Shown here: in pieces, positions 8,922 to 18,931 of the stretch | How the letters are laid out: each line of letters begins with the position of its first letter | How positions within the stretch are numbered: the first letter of the stretch is position 1 | Assembly: GCA_913060555.1 (NCBI GenBank) | Contig: CAJXRS010000012.1 | Span: 1 to 41,282, forward strand | Direction of reading: 5' to 3' | DNA: 41,282 nucleotides | Source: an uncultured Gammaproteobacteria bacterium | Lineage (GTDB): Bacteria > Pseudomonadota > Gammaproteobacteria > Pseudomonadales > Porticoccaceae | Translations under genes and position numbers: made by a program | Notes under the pieces: model-generated | Seen by the model: only the letters and a program-made list of their open reading frames with translations | What the model was told of the DNA's origin: nothing | The model's database searches: none

Positions 8922-9370
8922 CGGAGATGCGCCTGAATACATTGAGCCCGGCGCCGGGACACGTCAAAGCGGCCAAACGGGTGGGCAGAGGTATCGGCAG
9001 CGGCCTGGGCAAGACCTGTGGCAGAGGCCATAAGGGGCAGAAATCCCGCGCCGGCGGCCGGGTACGCCCCGGTTTCGAAGGTGGTCAGATGCCTTTGCAG
9101 AAGCGGCTCCCCAAATATGGCTTTGGCAGCCGTATCGCCAGAGTTACGGCGGAGATTCGACTCGGCGAGCTCAATCGCGTGGCCGATGAAGTGGTTGACT
9201 TGGACGCGCTCCGGCGGGCCCGCCTGATCGGTAGTGGAATCGAGCGGGCACGGATTTTTCTGGCCGGCGAACTGCAGCCCGGTCGTGTGCTCGTGATTCG
9301 AGGCCTGGCGGTGAGCAAGGGTGCGCGAGCGGCGATCGAAGCCGCCGGTGGCCGGGTGGAGGCCTCCTAA
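8918..9370 (+). CDS. rplO: 50S ribosomal protein L15
   Basis: The 150-aa protein begins [20 protein letters not shown] and carries the glycine-rich [20 protein letters not shown] and the [15 protein letters not shown] block of L15. The ATG at 8918 overlaps the rpmD stop and has GGAGG only 4 nt upstream; the ATG at 8927 (MRLNTLS, as in E. coli) is the alternative, with wider spacing. It is followed after 4 nt by secY. Confidence 0.95.
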   Translation: MTEMRLNTLSPAPGHVKAAKRVGRGIGSGLGKTCGRGHKGQKSRAGGRVRPGFEGGQMPLQKRLPKYGFGSRIARVTAEIRLGELNRVADEVVDLDALRRARLIGSGIERARIFLAGELQPGRVLVIRGLAVSKGARAAIEAAGGRVEAS

Positions 9371-9374
9371 AGCC

Positions 9375-10700
9375 ATGGCACGGCGCCCGTCGCTTCCAGT
9401 CAACCAGAAGGGCCTCGGTGAGCTCTGGGCACGGCTGCGCTTCCTGTTACTTGCCATTGTGGTCTATCGGATCGGGACCCATATTCCCCTGCCTGGCATT
9501 GACCCGGATCGGGTCGCGGATCTGTTTCAGCAGAACCAGGGCACGTTGCTCGGCATGTTCAACATGTTCTCCGGGGGCGCCCTGGAGCGAATGAGCATCA
9601 TGGCGCTGGGAGTGATGCCCTACATATCCGCGTCCATCATCATTCAGCTGTTGAGTGCGGTGACGCCCTCGCTGGAACAATTGAAGAAAGAGGGCGATGC
9701 GGGTAGGCGGAAGCTTACCCAGATGACGCGTTATCTGACCGTCGCGCTGGCGCTGGTCCAGGGCACGGGTATGGCCTTTGGATTGTCCGGTCAGGGTATG
9801 GCGTATTACGCCGGACCGACCTTTTATCTGACCGCAATCACCTCCTTGGTGGCCGGGGCGGTCTTCCTGATGTGGCTCGGCGAACAGATCACCGAGCGCG
9901 GAGTGGGTAATGGGATTTCGATGCTGATCTTTTCCGGTATCGTTGCCGGATTGCCACGCGCTCTGGGCCAGGCCTTCGAATCGGCGCGCCAGGGCGAGTT
10001 GAACGTCGTGGTGCTGTTGGCGGTGGCCCTGATAGCCATTGCCGTGGTGTATTTCGTGGTCTTCATCGAGCGTGGGCAGCGACGAATCACCGTCAACTAC
10101 GCGCAACGGCAGCAGGGGCGACGCGCCTATGCCCAGCAGAGCAGCCACCTGCCGCTCAAGGTCAACATGGCCGGGGTGATTCCCGCGATCTTCGCCAGCA
10201 GTCTGCTGCTGTTTCCGGCGACCGTGACCCAGATGTTCGGGCAGGGTACGGGCGCACCGGACTGGCTCCAGGACGTGGCTTTCTTCCTGGGCCCGGGCCA
10301 GTTATTGCACAATATGTTGTTCGCAGCGCTGATCATTTTTTTCTGCTTCTTTTATACGGCGCTGGTGTTCAATCCCAAGGAGGTGGCGGACAACCTCAAG
10401 CGGGGTAATGCTTACCTTCCGGGGATCCGGCCGGGCGATCAGACCGCGCACTACATCGATGGTGTGGTGACCAGACTTACGGTGATCGGTGCGCTCTACA
10501 TCGCCGGAGTCTGTCTGCTGCCACAGGTGCTGAACGTGTATTTCAACGTGCCCTTCTATCTGGGGGGCACTTCACTGCTGATTGCAGTGGTGGTGACGAT
10601 GGATTTCATGGCCCAGGTGCAGTCGCATTTGATGTCGCACCAGTATGAATCGGTAATGAAGAAAGCCAATCTGAAAAGCTACGGCGGCGGTACCCGCTGA
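9375..10700 (+). CDS. secY: Preprotein translocase channel subunit SecY
   Basis: The 441-aa membrane protein is the pore of the Sec translocon, working with SecE, SecG and SecA. It has about ten transmembrane segments, the plug-region sequence [21 protein letters not shown], the ribosome/SecA-contacting cytoplasmic loops with [19 protein letters not shown], and the [22 protein letters not shown] loop. The ATG at 9375 gives the family N-terminus [17 protein letters not shown]; a longer reading would overlap rplO. No strong ribosome-binding site is visible, which suggests translational coupling to rplO (4-nt gap). Confidence 0.97.
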   Translation: MARRPSLPVNQKGLGELWARLRFLLLAIVVYRIGTHIPLPGIDPDRVADLFQQNQGTLLGMFNMFSGGALERMSIMALGVMPYISASIIIQLLSAVTPSLEQLKKEGDAGRRKLTQMTRYLTVALALVQGTGMAFGLSGQGMAYYAGPTFYLTAITSLVAGAVFLMWLGEQITERGVGNGISMLIFSGIVAGLPRALGQAFESARQGELNVVVLLAVALIAIAVVYFVVFIERGQRRITVNYAQRQQGRRAYAQQSSHLPLKVNMAGVIPAIFASSLLLFPATVTQMFGQGTGAPDWLQDVAFFLGPGQLLHNMLFAALIIFFCFFYTALVFNPKEVADNLKRGNAYLPGIRPGDQTAHYIDGVVTRLTVIGALYIAGVCLLPQVLNVYFNVPFYLGGTSLLIAVVVTMDFMAQVQSHLMSHQYESVMKKANLKSYGGGTR

Positions 10701-10715
10701 ATCACGAGGTGAAAC

Positions 10716-10832
10716 ATGAAGGTGAGGGCATCGGTAAAAAAGGTCTGCCGCAACTGTAAGCAGATTCGCCGTAACGGGGTGATTCGCATCATTTGCAGCG
10801 CCGAACCGCGGCACAAACAGCGCCAGGGTTGA
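10716..10832 (+). CDS. rpmJ: 50S ribosomal protein L36
   Basis: This 38-aa gene reads [19 protein letters not shown] followed by [19 protein letters not shown], nearly identical in layout to E. coli L36. The zinc ligands C11, C14, C27 and H33 are all present, so this is the zinc-binding form. ACGAGGTGAA upstream of the ATG supplies a ribosome-binding site. It sits between secY and rpsM, the canonical end of the spc section. Confidence 0.95.
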   Translation: MKVRASVKKVCRNCKQIRRNGVIRIICSAEPRHKQRQG

Positions 10833-10855
10833 CCCCCTGAGCGGGGTTGATTTTT
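10832..10855 (+). terminator. Hairpin with T-run between rpmJ and rpsM
   Basis: ACCCC (10832-10836) pairs with GGGGT (10843-10847) around a CTGAGC loop, followed by TGATTTTT. The 5-bp stem begins on the last base of the rpmJ stop. It resembles a weak intrinsic terminator or attenuator at the spc/alpha border; readthrough is likely. Confidence 0.5.
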
Positions 10856-10875
10856 GGTGACGTGATCATTAGGCT
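10847..10875 (+). promoter_or_regulatory. Candidate alpha-operon promoter
   Basis: TTGATT (10847-10852) and TAGGCT (10870-10875) are separated by exactly 17 bp. The matches to consensus are moderate (4/6 and 3/6). Transcription would start near 10882, leaving about 45 nt of leader before rpsM, where S4 represses the alpha operon in E. coli. The position agrees with the known alpha promoter location in enteric bacteria. Confidence 0.5.
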
Positions 10876-10927
10876 AGCGCGCCCTCTGCGCCAGCGGGGA
10901 GTGAACCTGAATAACGGAGTGAGTTAG

Positions 10928-11284
10928 ATGGCCCGTATCGCCGGCGTCAATGTCCCGGACAACAAACACGCGGTGGTTTCGCTGACCTATGTCTTTGGCA
11001 TCGGTCGCACCACTGCCCAGCGCATCTGCGAAGAGTCCAACGTGCCCGAGACCCAGCGGATCGGTGAGTTGAGCGAAGAGCAATTGGATGCAGTGCGCGC
11101 CGCGGTTGCCCGGATCCCGGTGGAAGGTGATCTCCGCCGGCAGGTCAACATGAGTATCAAGCGGCTGCTGGATCTCGGGTGCTACCGCGGGCTGCGCCAC
11201 CGCCGCGGGCTGCCTGCGCGGGGACAGCGGACCAAGACCAATGCGCGCACCCGCAAGGGCCCGCGCAAGCCGATCAAGCGTTGA
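10928..11284 (+). CDS. rpsM: 30S ribosomal protein S13
   Basis: The 118-aa protein begins [26 protein letters not shown] and ends [21 protein letters not shown], the S13 signature including the tRNA-contacting tail. It forms bridges B1a/B1b at the 30S head. ACGGAGTGAG upstream of the ATG is a good ribosome-binding site. It is the first gene of the alpha section. Confidence 0.97.
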   Translation: MARIAGVNVPDNKHAVVSLTYVFGIGRTTAQRICEESNVPETQRIGELSEEQLDAVRAAVARIPVEGDLRRQVNMSIKRLLDLGCYRGLRHRRGLPARGQRTKTNARTRKGPRKPIKR

Positions 11285-11302
11285 TAACGAGCGAACCATC
11301 TT

Positions 11303-11695
11303 ATGGCGAAAACACCCAACAAGGCAGTCAAGAAGAAGGCCAAGCGCACCGTGATCGATGGTGTGGCCCACATCCATGCCTCGTTCAACAACACCATTGT
11401 GACGATCAGCGATCGCCAGGGCAACGCGCTGGCTTGGGCCACTTCGGGCGGCTCAGGCTTTCGCGGATCGCGTAAAAGCACGCCTTTCGCGGCGCAGGTT
11501 GCTGCGGAGCGGGCCGCGCTAGCGGCCCAGGAATACGGCCTGCAGACGGTCGACGTACGGGTTCGGGGGCCCGGCCCCGGCCGCGAATCTGCAGTTCGTG
11601 CGCTGAACAACGCGGGTTTCAAGGTGAGCAATATCACCGATGTCACCCCGATCCCCCACAACGGCTGCCGACCGCCCAAGAAGCGGCGGGTCTGA
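11303..11695 (+). CDS. rpsK: 30S ribosomal protein S11
   Basis: The 130-aa protein contains [22 protein letters not shown] and the [22 protein letters not shown] block and ends [20 protein letters not shown], the S11 signature. S11 lines the platform where the E-site mRNA runs. It is 18 nt after rpsM and 27 nt before rpsD. Confidence 0.97.
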   Translation: MAKTPNKAVKKKAKRTVIDGVAHIHASFNNTIVTISDRQGNALAWATSGGSGFRGSRKSTPFAAQVAAERAALAAQEYGLQTVDVRVRGPGPGRESAVRALNNAGFKVSNITDVTPIPHNGCRPPKKRRV

Positions 11696-11722
11696 TTTGA
11701 GCACTGAGAGGTTGATTGACTG

Positions 11723-12343
11723 ATGGCTAGATATCTCGGCCCCACCTGCAAGCTGTCCCGCCGCGAGGGCACGGATCTATTCCTCAAGAGCGGGATCCGG
11801 CCGTTGGAGTCCAAGTGCCGGGCCGACAGCATCCCCGGTGTGCACGGCAAACGGCGGACCCGGCTGTCCGATTACGGGGTGCAGTTGCGCGAAAAGCAGA
11901 AAGTGCGCCGGTTGTACGGTGTGCTGGAAAAGCAATTCCGAAATTATTATGCGGCCGCTGCGCGCCGCAAGGGCGTGACCGGCGAGAATCTGTTGCGGCT
12001 GCTCGAGCAGCGGCTGGACAATGTGGTGTACCGCATGGGATTTGGCGCCACCCGTGCCGAAGCCCGTCAGTTGGTCGCGCACAGCGGTATTCTGGTGAAT
12101 GGTGGCAAGGTGAATATCCCTTCCTTGCAGGTTGCCGAGGGAGATGTCATCACGGTTCGCGACAAGGCGAAGAAGCAATTGCGTATTCAATCGGCGTTGC
12201 AGCTCGCCTCGCAGCGTGGTGCGGTCGAATGGGTAGAAGTGGACTTGAACAAGATGGAAGGGGTGTTCAAGCGACCCCCGGACCGATCTGAGCTTCCCGG
12301 TGAGATCAACGAAAACCTGATCGTAGAGCTCTATTCGAAATAA
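11723..12343 (+). CDS. rpsD: 30S ribosomal protein S4 (zinc-free form)
   Basis: The 206-aa protein begins [21 protein letters not shown] and contains [21 protein letters not shown] and an S4 RNA-binding domain ([21 protein letters not shown], then HSGILVNGG). S4 nucleates 30S assembly and in E. coli represses the alpha operon. The N-terminal cysteine cluster of zinc-type S4 is missing. Length equals E. coli S4. GAGAGGTTGA precedes the start. Confidence 0.97.
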   Translation: MARYLGPTCKLSRREGTDLFLKSGIRPLESKCRADSIPGVHGKRRTRLSDYGVQLREKQKVRRLYGVLEKQFRNYYAAAARRKGVTGENLLRLLEQRLDNVVYRMGFGATRAEARQLVAHSGILVNGGKVNIPSLQVAEGDVITVRDKAKKQLRIQSALQLASQRGAVEWVEVDLNKMEGVFKRPPDRSELPGEINENLIVELYSK

Positions 12344-12385
12344 TTGCCGGCTTTTCCTGCCGGACAGATCAACAGTAGAGGGTTC

Positions 12386-13381
12386 ATGCAAACGTCATCT
12401 ACCGAACTGCTCACGCCGCGGTCCATCAATATCACGGCTTACGATGCCACCCACGCGCGCATCGTTCTGGAACCTCTGGAGCGGGGTTTCGGCTACACCC
12501 TGGGCAATGCCCTGCGCCGGATCCTGCTGTCCTCGATGCCCGGCTGTGCTGTCGTCGAGGTGGAAATCGACGGCGTCCAGCATGAATACAGCGCCATCGA
12601 GGGCGTCCAGGAAGACGTTATCGAGATTCTCCTCAACCTCAAGGGCGTGTCGATCTCGATGCATGGCAAGGACGATGTCCGGCTGACCCTGAGCAAAAAG
12701 GGGCCCGGTGCCGTCACCGCCGGCGATATTCAGTGCGATGCCAGCGTCGAGGTGCACAATCCCGACCATGTGATCTGCCTGATCTCGGGCGATACCCAAC
12801 TCGACATGGTCTTGCGGGTACAGCGTGGCCGGGGCTATGAGCCGGCGGACAACCGCGAGAGCGACGCCGACGAGACCCGATCGATCGGCAAGTTGCAGCT
12901 CGACGCCTCCTACAGCCCGGTGCGGCGCGTGTCCTATGCGGTCGAAAGGGCCCGGGTGGAACAACGCACGGACCTGGACAAGCTGGTCCTGGACCTGGAG
13001 ACCAATGGCAGCATAGGCCCGGAGGAAGCCATCCGCCGTGCCGCTGCCATCCTTCAACAACAGTTGGCCGTCTTCGCGGGTATAGAGGCGGACCGCCAGG
13101 CCGAGCCGGAGAAGCGGCATGCGGAGATCGACCCCATCCTGTTGCGCCCGGTGGATGATCTGGAGCTCACTGTACGCTCGGCCAATTGTCTCAAGGCGGA
13201 AGCCATCTACTACATTGGCGATCTGATCCAGCGTACCGAGGTGGAACTGCTGAAAACCCCGAATCTGGGCAAAAAGTCGCTTACCGAGATCAAGGACGTG
13301 CTGGCGTCGCGTGGGCTCTCCCTGGGCATGCGTCTGGAGAACTGGCCGCCGGCCGGGCTGAAATCCGAATCCAGCACCTGA
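12386..13381 (+). CDS. rpoA: RNA polymerase alpha subunit
   Basis: The 331-aa protein has the dimerising N-terminal domain ([19 protein letters not shown], the assembly motif) and the C-terminal domain that binds UP elements and activators, including [19 protein letters not shown] with the arginine equivalent to E. coli R265. It ends [20 protein letters not shown]. The ATG at 12386 follows GAGGG and matches the family start; an upstream in-frame ATG (12344) directly after rpsD is unlikely. It lies between rpsD and rplQ as usual. Confidence 0.97.
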   Translation: MQTSSTELLTPRSINITAYDATHARIVLEPLERGFGYTLGNALRRILLSSMPGCAVVEVEIDGVQHEYSAIEGVQEDVIEILLNLKGVSISMHGKDDVRLTLSKKGPGAVTAGDIQCDASVEVHNPDHVICLISGDTQLDMVLRVQRGRGYEPADNRESDADETRSIGKLQLDASYSPVRRVSYAVERARVEQRTDLDKLVLDLETNGSIGPEEAIRRAAAILQQQLAVFAGIEADRQAEPEKRHAEIDPILLRPVDDLELTVRSANCLKAEAIYYIGDLIQRTEVELLKTPNLGKKSLTEIKDVLASRGLSLGMRLENWPPAGLKSESST

Positions 13382-13438
13382 TCCGCCTGCCACCCTTAAT
13401 CGACCCGCCGGGTTCATCCCGTTTGAGGAATTGAAGCA

Positions 13439-13834
13439 ATGCGTCATCGTCACAGCGGTCGCAAACTGAATCGTACCAGTGCGCACCGGCGCGCCATGTT
13501 TCGCAACATGACTGCGTCCCTGGTCGCCCATGAGCTGATTCGCACCACCCTGCCCAAAGCCAAGGAGCTGCGCAGATTCGCCGAGCCCCTGATCACCCTG
13601 GCCAGGAATGACAACGTCGCCAACCGCCGGTTGGCGTTCAACCGGTTGCGCGACAAGGCTGCAGTTGGCAAGCTGTTTACCGAGCTGGGGCCGCGCTACC
13701 AAGCGCGTCCCGGCGGTTACCTGCGCATTCTCAAATGCGGCTACCGGACCGGCGACAAGGCACCCATGGCCTATGTCGAGCTGGTCGATCGGCCTGTGCT
13801 TGAAGACACTCCCGATGCCGCCGTCGAGGAGTGA
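13439..13834 (+). CDS. rplQ: 50S ribosomal protein L17
   Basis: The 131-aa protein begins [21 protein letters not shown] and contains [20 protein letters not shown] and [21 protein letters not shown], the L17 signature. TTTGAGGAAT precedes the ATG. It is the last gene of the ribosomal cluster and is followed by a strong intrinsic terminator. Confidence 0.96.
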   Translation: MRHRHSGRKLNRTSAHRRAMFRNMTASLVAHELIRTTLPKAKELRRFAEPLITLARNDNVANRRLAFNRLRDKAAVGKLFTELGPRYQARPGGYLRILKCGYRTGDKAPMAYVELVDRPVLEDTPDAAVEE

Positions 13835-13858
13835 CGGGCTCTCGGGTACGGTGCGAAT

Positions 13859-13880
13859 AGCCGGGGCGACCCGGCTTTTT
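13859..13880 (+). terminator. Intrinsic terminator after rplQ
   Basis: AGCCGGG (13859-13865) and CCCGGCT (13870-13876) form a 7-bp stem capped by a GCGA tetraloop of the GNRA type, followed immediately by TTTT. It lies 24 nt after the rplQ stop and is a textbook rho-independent terminator for the alpha section. Confidence 0.85.
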
Positions 13881-13926
13881 GCTGTCTGCGGTGCCGCCTC
13901 TTGAGCCCTCGGCCGCAGGAAGACTC

Positions 13927-14970
13927 GTGAGCGAAGCCACCAAGATCCTGGTCACCGGTGGTGCCGGATATATCGGCAGCCATCTCGTGGTGGCGCTCGC
14001 CGAGCAGGGCTTCGATCCGGTAATACTGGACGATTTCAGTAACAGCCGCCCGCAGATTCGCGATCGACTGCAGCGGATTCTGGGCAGGGAGCTGCAGGTG
14101 GTCGCCGGCGACGTCAACGATCGCCACACCCTCCACGCCCTGTTCGCCGGCAGCGATTTCGCCGCGGTAGCCCACCTGGCCGGCCGCAAGGCGGTCGCGG
14201 AATCCGCCCGGCAGCCGCTCTCCTATTACCGCGCCAATGTCGGCGGCACCCTGGCACTGTGTGAGGCGATGGCTGAATTCGGGGTCCGGCATCTGTTGTT
14301 CAGCTCCTCGGCAACGGTTTACGGCGAATCCGCAGCCATGCCGCTGAGAGAGGATGCGCCGCTGCGTGCCACCAATCCCTACGGGCGTTCCAAGCTGATG
14401 GTCGAGCAGATGCTCGCCGATCTGGCCGTGGCCCAGCGCCCTGCCGACAAGCTCTGGCGCATCGCCGCGCTGCGCTATTTCAATCCTGTCGGTGCCCACC
14501 CCAGTGGCGAAATCGGCGAGGATCCCTTGGGTGAGCCCGAGAACCTGGCGCCCTACATCGCGCAGGTGGCGGTCGGGCGCCGGCAGCGGCTGCGGGTGTT
14601 CGGCAATCAATACCCGACAGCGGACGGCACCGGGGTGCGGGATTACATACATGTGATGGATCTGGTGGAAGGCCATGTCGCCGCACTCCGCTACCTGCTT
14701 AGCGAAGGCGGGGCTGGCTACTTTGTCTGGAACCTGGGGACCGGCTGCGGCGCCAGCGTGCTGGAAGTGATTGCCGCCTTCGAGCGCGCCAGCGGCCGGC
14801 CAGTGCCCTATGTGATCGACGCGCCGCGTCCGGGTGATGTCGCATCCTGCTGGGCGGACCCGCGCCGCGCCCAGCGTGACCTGGGTTGGCGTGCGCGCCG
14901 TACGCTGGATGAGATGATGCGCGATGTCTGGCGCTGGCAGGCGGCCCATCCGGGGGGGCTGGGCAGCTGA
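13927..14970 (+). CDS. galE: UDP-glucose 4-epimerase family protein
   Basis: The 347-aa protein is an extended short-chain dehydrogenase/reductase that would interconvert UDP-glucose and UDP-galactose (or their N-acetyl forms), supplying sugars for LPS or polysaccharide. The NAD-binding motif TGGAGYIGSH spans residues 10-19, the catalytic serine is in SSSATVYG (126-133) and the Y152xxxK156 pair is in NPYGRSK. I chose the GTG at 13927, preceded by CAGGAAG; a TTG at 13879 would start inside the terminator. No clear promoter is seen in the 47 nt after the terminator. Substrate choice between UDP-Glc and UDP-GlcNAc cannot be read here. Confidence 0.88.
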   Translation: MSEATKILVTGGAGYIGSHLVVALAEQGFDPVILDDFSNSRPQIRDRLQRILGRELQVVAGDVNDRHTLHALFAGSDFAAVAHLAGRKAVAESARQPLSYYRANVGGTLALCEAMAEFGVRHLLFSSSATVYGESAAMPLREDAPLRATNPYGRSKLMVEQMLADLAVAQRPADKLWRIAALRYFNPVGAHPSGEIGEDPLGEPENLAPYIAQVAVGRRQRLRVFGNQYPTADGTGVRDYIHVMDLVEGHVAALRYLLSEGGAGYFVWNLGTGCGASVLEVIAAFERASGRPVPYVIDAPRPGDVASCWADPRRAQRDLGWRARRTLDEMMRDVWRWQAAHPGGLGS

Positions 14971-14985
14971 GCGGCGGTCCGCCGC
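14971..14985. other. GC palindrome between convergent galE and apaH
   Basis: GCGGCGG and CCGCCGC flank a single T directly after the galE stop, in the 21-nt gap between two convergent genes. It may fold at the 3' end of either message but lacks a T-tract on both strands. Confidence 0.35.
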
Positions 14986-14991
14986 CGGCGG

Positions 14992-15804
14992 CTATCCGTC
15001 CCCGGCTTCCGCACAGCTACAGTGTTGATAGCCAAGGCTCTCCAGGTCCAGGAGCCGCAAGCGCTCGCCCCATACGCAACCGGTGTCGAGGGGATACAGC
15101 CCGGGCCCACAGTCGGCACCGTCCAATGCGGCCCAGTGGCCGAACGCGATGGGCACACCCCGGGTGCGACGTCCCGGGTGGGCGTACCAGGGCAGCATTC
15201 CCGGGGGTGCCTGGTCCGGCCCGGCTTTGGTGACCAGATCCAGCTCACCCTCGGGAGTGCAGAAGCGCATTCGCGTCAGGGCATTGATGATGGCGCGCCA
15301 GCGGGGTGGACCCTGTAGCCCGGGCGTCCACTGAGGCTCGTTGCCGTAGATTTCGCTGAGCAATTCGATCGGGGTGGTCCGCAGCGCGCACTCGACCTCC
15401 GCCGCGTGGCTGCGCGCCTCCTCCAATGACCACTGCGGAGGGATGCCGGCGTGTACCACCACCATATTGCCGGCCTCCAGCAGCAGCGGCCGACGGCGCA
15501 GCCAGTCGAGCAGTTCGTCGCGATCCGGCGCGCCGAGAATTGCATCCAGGGTGTCCTTGCGGTTGGCGGAACGCACGCCGGCGGCGACCGCCAGTAGATG
15601 GAGATCGTGGTTGCCCAGCACGCTGTCGAAGGCGGGGCCGAGGCCGTACAGCCAGCGCAGGGTGGCGAGCGAGTCCGGTCCGCGGTTGACCAGGTCGCCC
15701 ACGCCGAGCAACTGGTCGCGGGCCGGGTCGAAGCGGACCCTGTCCAGCAGCCGGCGCAGCGGGTCCAGGCAGCCCTGGATGTCGCCTACCGCGTAGCGGG
15801 CCAT
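14992..15804 (-). CDS. apaH: Diadenosine tetraphosphatase (symmetrical)
   Basis: The 270-aa metallophosphatase hydrolyses Ap4A to two ADP, and in E. coli also removes Np4A caps from RNA. Motifs are GDIQGC (D8), [18 protein letters not shown], and the C-terminal ITRMRF-like [16 protein letters not shown] and IAFGHWAAL. The first motif has Gln where E. coli has His (GDVHGC); I believe this variant also occurs in other ApaH proteins. The ATG at 15804 matches the family start [11 protein letters not shown]. It is last in the lptD operon, 40 nt after rsmA. Confidence 0.93.
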   Translation of the reverse strand: MARYAVGDIQGCLDPLRRLLDRVRFDPARDQLLGVGDLVNRGPDSLATLRWLYGLGPAFDSVLGNHDLHLLAVAAGVRSANRKDTLDAILGAPDRDELLDWLRRRPLLLEAGNMVVVHAGIPPQWSLEEARSHAAEVECALRTTPIELLSEIYGNEPQWTPGLQGPPRWRAIINALTRMRFCTPEGELDLVTKAGPDQAPPGMLPWYAHPGRRTRGVPIAFGHWAALDGADCGPGLYPLDTGCVWGERLRLLDLESLGYQHCSCAEAGDG

Positions 15805-15844
15805 GCGCCGATCGATCGCTGCTGACGGGGTGGATAACAATGGT

Positions 15845-16645
15845 TCAGGACAGGTCTCCGATGCGGTTGCTGAGCTCCACCAGTTCGGCCACCGAGAGCG
15901 TTTCCGCCCGGGTGTCGAGCGGCGGCGCAGGTAGAGATTCGAGCGCCGCCGCCGGCAGCAGTTGCCTGAGGCAGTTGCGCAGCGTCTTGCGGCGTTGCTG
16001 GAAGCATAGGTTCACCAGCCGTGCGAACAGCTGAGGGTCGGCCGCCGGCGGCTCGGGACTGGCGTGTGGCCGCAGTCGCACCACAGCCGAGTCCACCTTG
16101 GGCGGCGGCGCAAAGGCTGCTGGGGGTACCTCGAACAAGGGCTCCACCTGACAGTGATACTGGACCATAACCCCCAGGCGCCCGTAGGCCTTGGTGGCGG
16201 GCCTGGCGGCCAACCGGGCGACCACTTCCTTTTGCAGCATGAAGTGCATGTCGGCGATGGTCTCACGCTGGGCGAGTAACCAGAACAGCAGCGGCGTGGA
16301 CAGGTTGTAGGGCAGATTGCCCACCAGCCGTAGCTTGCCCTCGCCGGCCAACTGACGGTAGTCGATGGTCAGGGCGTCGCCCAGGAGCAGGGAGAATCCG
16401 CGCCGATCCGCGTATTTCGACTGCAGCAGGGCGCCGAGATCCCGGTCGATCTCGATCGCCAGGATGCGGGCGCCGGCGTCCAGCAGGGGCCCGGTGAGCG
16501 CCCCCCGGCCGGGGCCGATCTCGATAAGCAGCTCGCCTGCCCGGGGCGCTATGGCGCTTACCAGGCGGCGGATCGCGAACTGGTCGCGGAGAAAATGCTG
16601 CCCGAAGCGCTTGCGCGGGTGGTGCGCGCCTTCAGCCACTGGCAC
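15845..16645 (-). CDS. rsmA: 16S rRNA (adenine1518/1519-N6) dimethyltransferase
   Basis: This is RsmA (KsgA), which dimethylates two adjacent adenosines near the 3' end of 16S rRNA as a late 30S quality check. Visible motifs are the start region [12 protein letters not shown], the SAM-binding [10 protein letters not shown], the catalytic [20 protein letters not shown], and [11 protein letters not shown]. About 266 aa from the GTG at 16645, which overlaps the pdxA end by 14 nt. GTG 16639 and ATG 16663 are alternatives; none has a strong ribosome-binding site, so the start is uncertain. Confidence 0.93.
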   Translation of the reverse strand: MPVAEGAHHPRKRFGQHFLRDQFAIRRLVSAIAPRAGELLIEIGPGRGALTGPLLDAGARILAIEIDRDLGALLQSKYADRRGFSLLLGDALTIDYRQLAGEGKLRLVGNLPYNLSTPLLFWLLAQRETIADMHFMLQKEVVARLAARPATKAYGRLGVMVQYHCQVEPLFEVPPAAFAPPPKVDSAVVRLRPHASPEPPAADPQLFARLVNLCFQQRRKTLRNCLRQLLPAAALESLPAPPLDTRAETLSVAELVELSNRIGDLS

Positions 16646-17609
16646 GAGCCATATCCGCAGCATATTCGATGGCCGTGGCCAGACTGCCGGAATCCGCGGT
16701 GCCCGTGCCGGCCAGCTCCAGGGCGGTGCCATGATCGACCGAGGTGCGGATAAAGGGCAGGCCCAGGGTGATATTGACGGCTTTTCCGAACCCCAGATAC
16801 TTGAGCACCGGCAGCCCCTGGTCGTGATACATCGCCAGCACGGCGTCAGCCGTTTCCAGATGGCGAGGCGTGAACAGGGTGTCGGCGGGCAGGGGGCCGA
16901 TCAACCGCATGCCCCGCGCGCGCAGGTGGTCGAGTGCGGGACTGATGACTTCGATCTCTTCGCGGCCGAGATGACCGCCCTCGCCGGCATGTGGATTCAA
17001 TCCACAGACGAGAATTCGCGGCCGCGGGATGGCGAACCGTTCGCCGAGGCCAGCGTGCAGGACCTCGAGCACCGCGGTCAGTGATGCGAAGGTTATGGCG
17101 GCTGGCACTTGAGCGAGGGGCAGGTGGGTGGTGGCCAGCGCCACCCGCAACCCGGCGGTGGCCAGCAGCATCACGACTTGAGGGCTGCCCACGAGTCGGG
17201 CGAAAAACTCGGTATGACCGCTGAACGGGATGCCGGCCTCATTGATGATGCCCTTGTGAACCGGCCCCGTGACCAGGGCTGCGCAGCGGCCCGATCGGCA
17301 GTCGCCGACGGCACGCTTCAGGGTGTCGAGCACCCAGGACGCGGTTTCGCGCAGCGGCTGGCCGGGCACTGCCCGTGTCGGCGCCGGCAAGGCTTCAATC
17401 GCGAGCTCGCCGGGTGCGAGGGGCTGCGGTCGGGCGCCGGGAGGGCGCAGCCGGAGCGGTCGCCCCAGCTGCGCGGCACGGCTGTACAAAAGATCGGGAT
17501 CCGAGTAGGCGATCAGTTCGTGACGGTGCCCCCGGGAAGCCAGCTCGATCAGCAGGTCCGGGCCTACGCCCGCGGGCTCGCCAGGGGTGACGGCAATGCG
17601 CAGCGTCAT
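16632..17609 (-). CDS. pdxA: 4-hydroxythreonine-4-phosphate dehydrogenase
   Basis: The 325-aa enzyme oxidises 4-phosphohydroxy-L-threonine in the DXP-dependent pyridoxal phosphate pathway. It begins [19 protein letters not shown]. The three metal-binding histidines of the family are visible in [18 protein letters not shown] and [16 protein letters not shown]. Its ATG overlaps the surA stop by four bases (ATGA), so translation is coupled. PLP made here would also serve the aminotransferase encoded at 23537. Confidence 0.95.
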   Translation of the reverse strand: MTLRIAVTPGEPAGVGPDLLIELASRGHRHELIAYSDPDLLYSRAAQLGRPLRLRPPGARPQPLAPGELAIEALPAPTRAVPGQPLRETASWVLDTLKRAVGDCRSGRCAALVTGPVHKGIINEAGIPFSGHTEFFARLVGSPQVVMLLATAGLRVALATTHLPLAQVPAAITFASLTAVLEVLHAGLGERFAIPRPRILVCGLNPHAGEGGHLGREEIEVISPALDHLRARGMRLIGPLPADTLFTPRHLETADAVLAMYHDQGLPVLKYLGFGKAVNITLGLPFIRTSVDHGTALELAGTGTADSGSLATAIEYAADMARASG

Positions 17610-18931
17610 ATCTTGATTTCGATGAAGGCCTCGTCGCGCAGTTCCCGCAACCAGATCTGCATCTCCTCCGCGAACTTGCGCTGGCGCAGCGCATGCCGTG
17701 CCTGATTGCGTTGAATCTCTTCGGAGAAATCCTGATCCCGGCGTTCGGTCACTTCCAGGATATGCCAGCCGAACTGGGTCTGGAACGGCTCTGAAACCTC
17801 ATCCAGCGCGATGGACTCGGCTACCGCAGCGAATTCCTCGACGAATTTGCCCGGTAGTGACCAGCCCACATCCCCGCCTTTCAGAGCGCTGCCGGTGTCG
17901 TCCGAGTATTCCCGTGCCAGGGTCGCGAACGACTCCCCGTCCAGAATGCGCTGGCGCAATTCCGCAGCCAGTGCTTGTGCTTGTTCATCGGGGCGGATTT
18001 GGTTGGGCTTGATGAGAATATGGCGGACATGGCTTTGTCTCACCAGGTTGGCATCCCCGCCGCGGCGCTGGTAGAGCTTGAGCAGGTGGAAGCCGGCGTC
18101 GGTGCGGATCGGCGCGGTGACCTGGCCGGGTTCGAGGTCGCGCAGCGCGATCGCGAAGGCCGTGGGCAATTGGTTCGCCGCGCGCCAGCCCAGATCCCCG
18201 CCCTGCAGGGCATTCTGACCCGAGGAATGGAGCACTGCGAGCTGGCGAAAATCCGCGCCCTGGAGAATTTGCTCGCGCAAGGCTTCGGCCTCTTCGCGGG
18301 TCGCGGCCACCGTCTGCTCGTCTGTCCCGGAGGACAGGGGCAGCATCAGGTGGCCGATCTGCAACTCTTCGGAGTGCAGCAGTTCGGCGGCGCTGGTATT
18401 GAGGAAATTGTCGATCTCTTGATCTGAGACCTTGATGCGCCGGTTGATGATCGACTGCTGAACCCTGTCAATGATCACCTCGTTGCGGATCTTGTCACGT
18501 ACCCAGTTGCGGCTGAGGCCGTCGGCAGCCGCCTCCGCAAAGAGCTGCTCTGCGCTCAGGCCCTGGCCTGCGGCGACCTGGGCAACCGCCTGGTCGAGCT
18601 CGCTTGCGCTGATCTGGGCACCGGCCCGCTGGGCGATGGCGAGTTGCAGTTTGTCCAGGATCAGGCGGTCCAGCACCTGCCGAGCCAGGGCGTCGCGGGG
18701 CGGAGCCTGGTTCTGCGCGCGCAGCAGCTGCCGGTGGATCATTTCGGTTTCCGCGCGTAGCTCGCTGAGCATCACCACGTCGTCGTTGACGATCGCCGCG
18801 ATACCATCGAGCAACTGCTGCTCTTCCGCCTGCGCTCCGGCGGCGAGCAGAGAGAACAGCAGCATGCAGAGCAGTGCGGCGGGCCGCAGGAAGCGCCCGG
18901 GGTGATTAGCGAGCGCTGGGTTCATAGCCAT
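17606..18931 (-). CDS. surA: Periplasmic peptidyl-prolyl isomerase/chaperone SurA
   Basis: The 441-aa protein escorts outer-membrane beta-barrels, including LptD, to the BAM complex. Residues 1-35 form a signal peptide (hydrophobic [18 protein letters not shown], cleavage before EEQQ). An N-terminal chaperone domain ([17 protein letters not shown]) is followed by two parvulin domains, beginning near [12 protein letters not shown] and [12 protein letters not shown], each with GGDLGW or GGDVGW. ATG at 18931 or 18925. It overlaps the end of lptD by 20-26 nt and pdxA by 4 nt. Confidence 0.95.
   Translation of the reverse strand: MAMNPALANHPGRFLRPAALLCMLLFSLLAAGAQAEEQQLLDGIAAIVNDDVVMLSELRAETEMIHRQLLRAQNQAPPRDALARQVLDRLILDKLQLAIAQRAGAQISASELDQAVAQVAAGQGLSAEQLFAEAAADGLSRNWVRDKIRNEVIIDRVQQSIINRRIKVSDQEIDNFLNTSAAELLHSEELQIGHLMLPLSSGTDEQTVAATREEAEALREQILQGADFRQLAVLHSSGQNALQGGDLGWRAANQLPTAFAIALRDLEPGQVTAPIRTDAGFHLLKLYQRRGGDANLVRQSHVRHILIKPNQIRPDEQAQALAAELRQRILDGESFATLAREYSDDTGSALKGGDVGWSLPGKFVEEFAAVAESIALDEVSEPFQTQFGWHILEVTERRDQDFSEEIQRNQARHALRQRKFAEEMQIWLRELRDEAFIEIKI

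Noticed and set aside
12395-13702. 435-codon minus-strand frame opposite rpoA and rplQ
   Set aside because: rpoA and rplQ are certain; the antisense frame is a composition effect.
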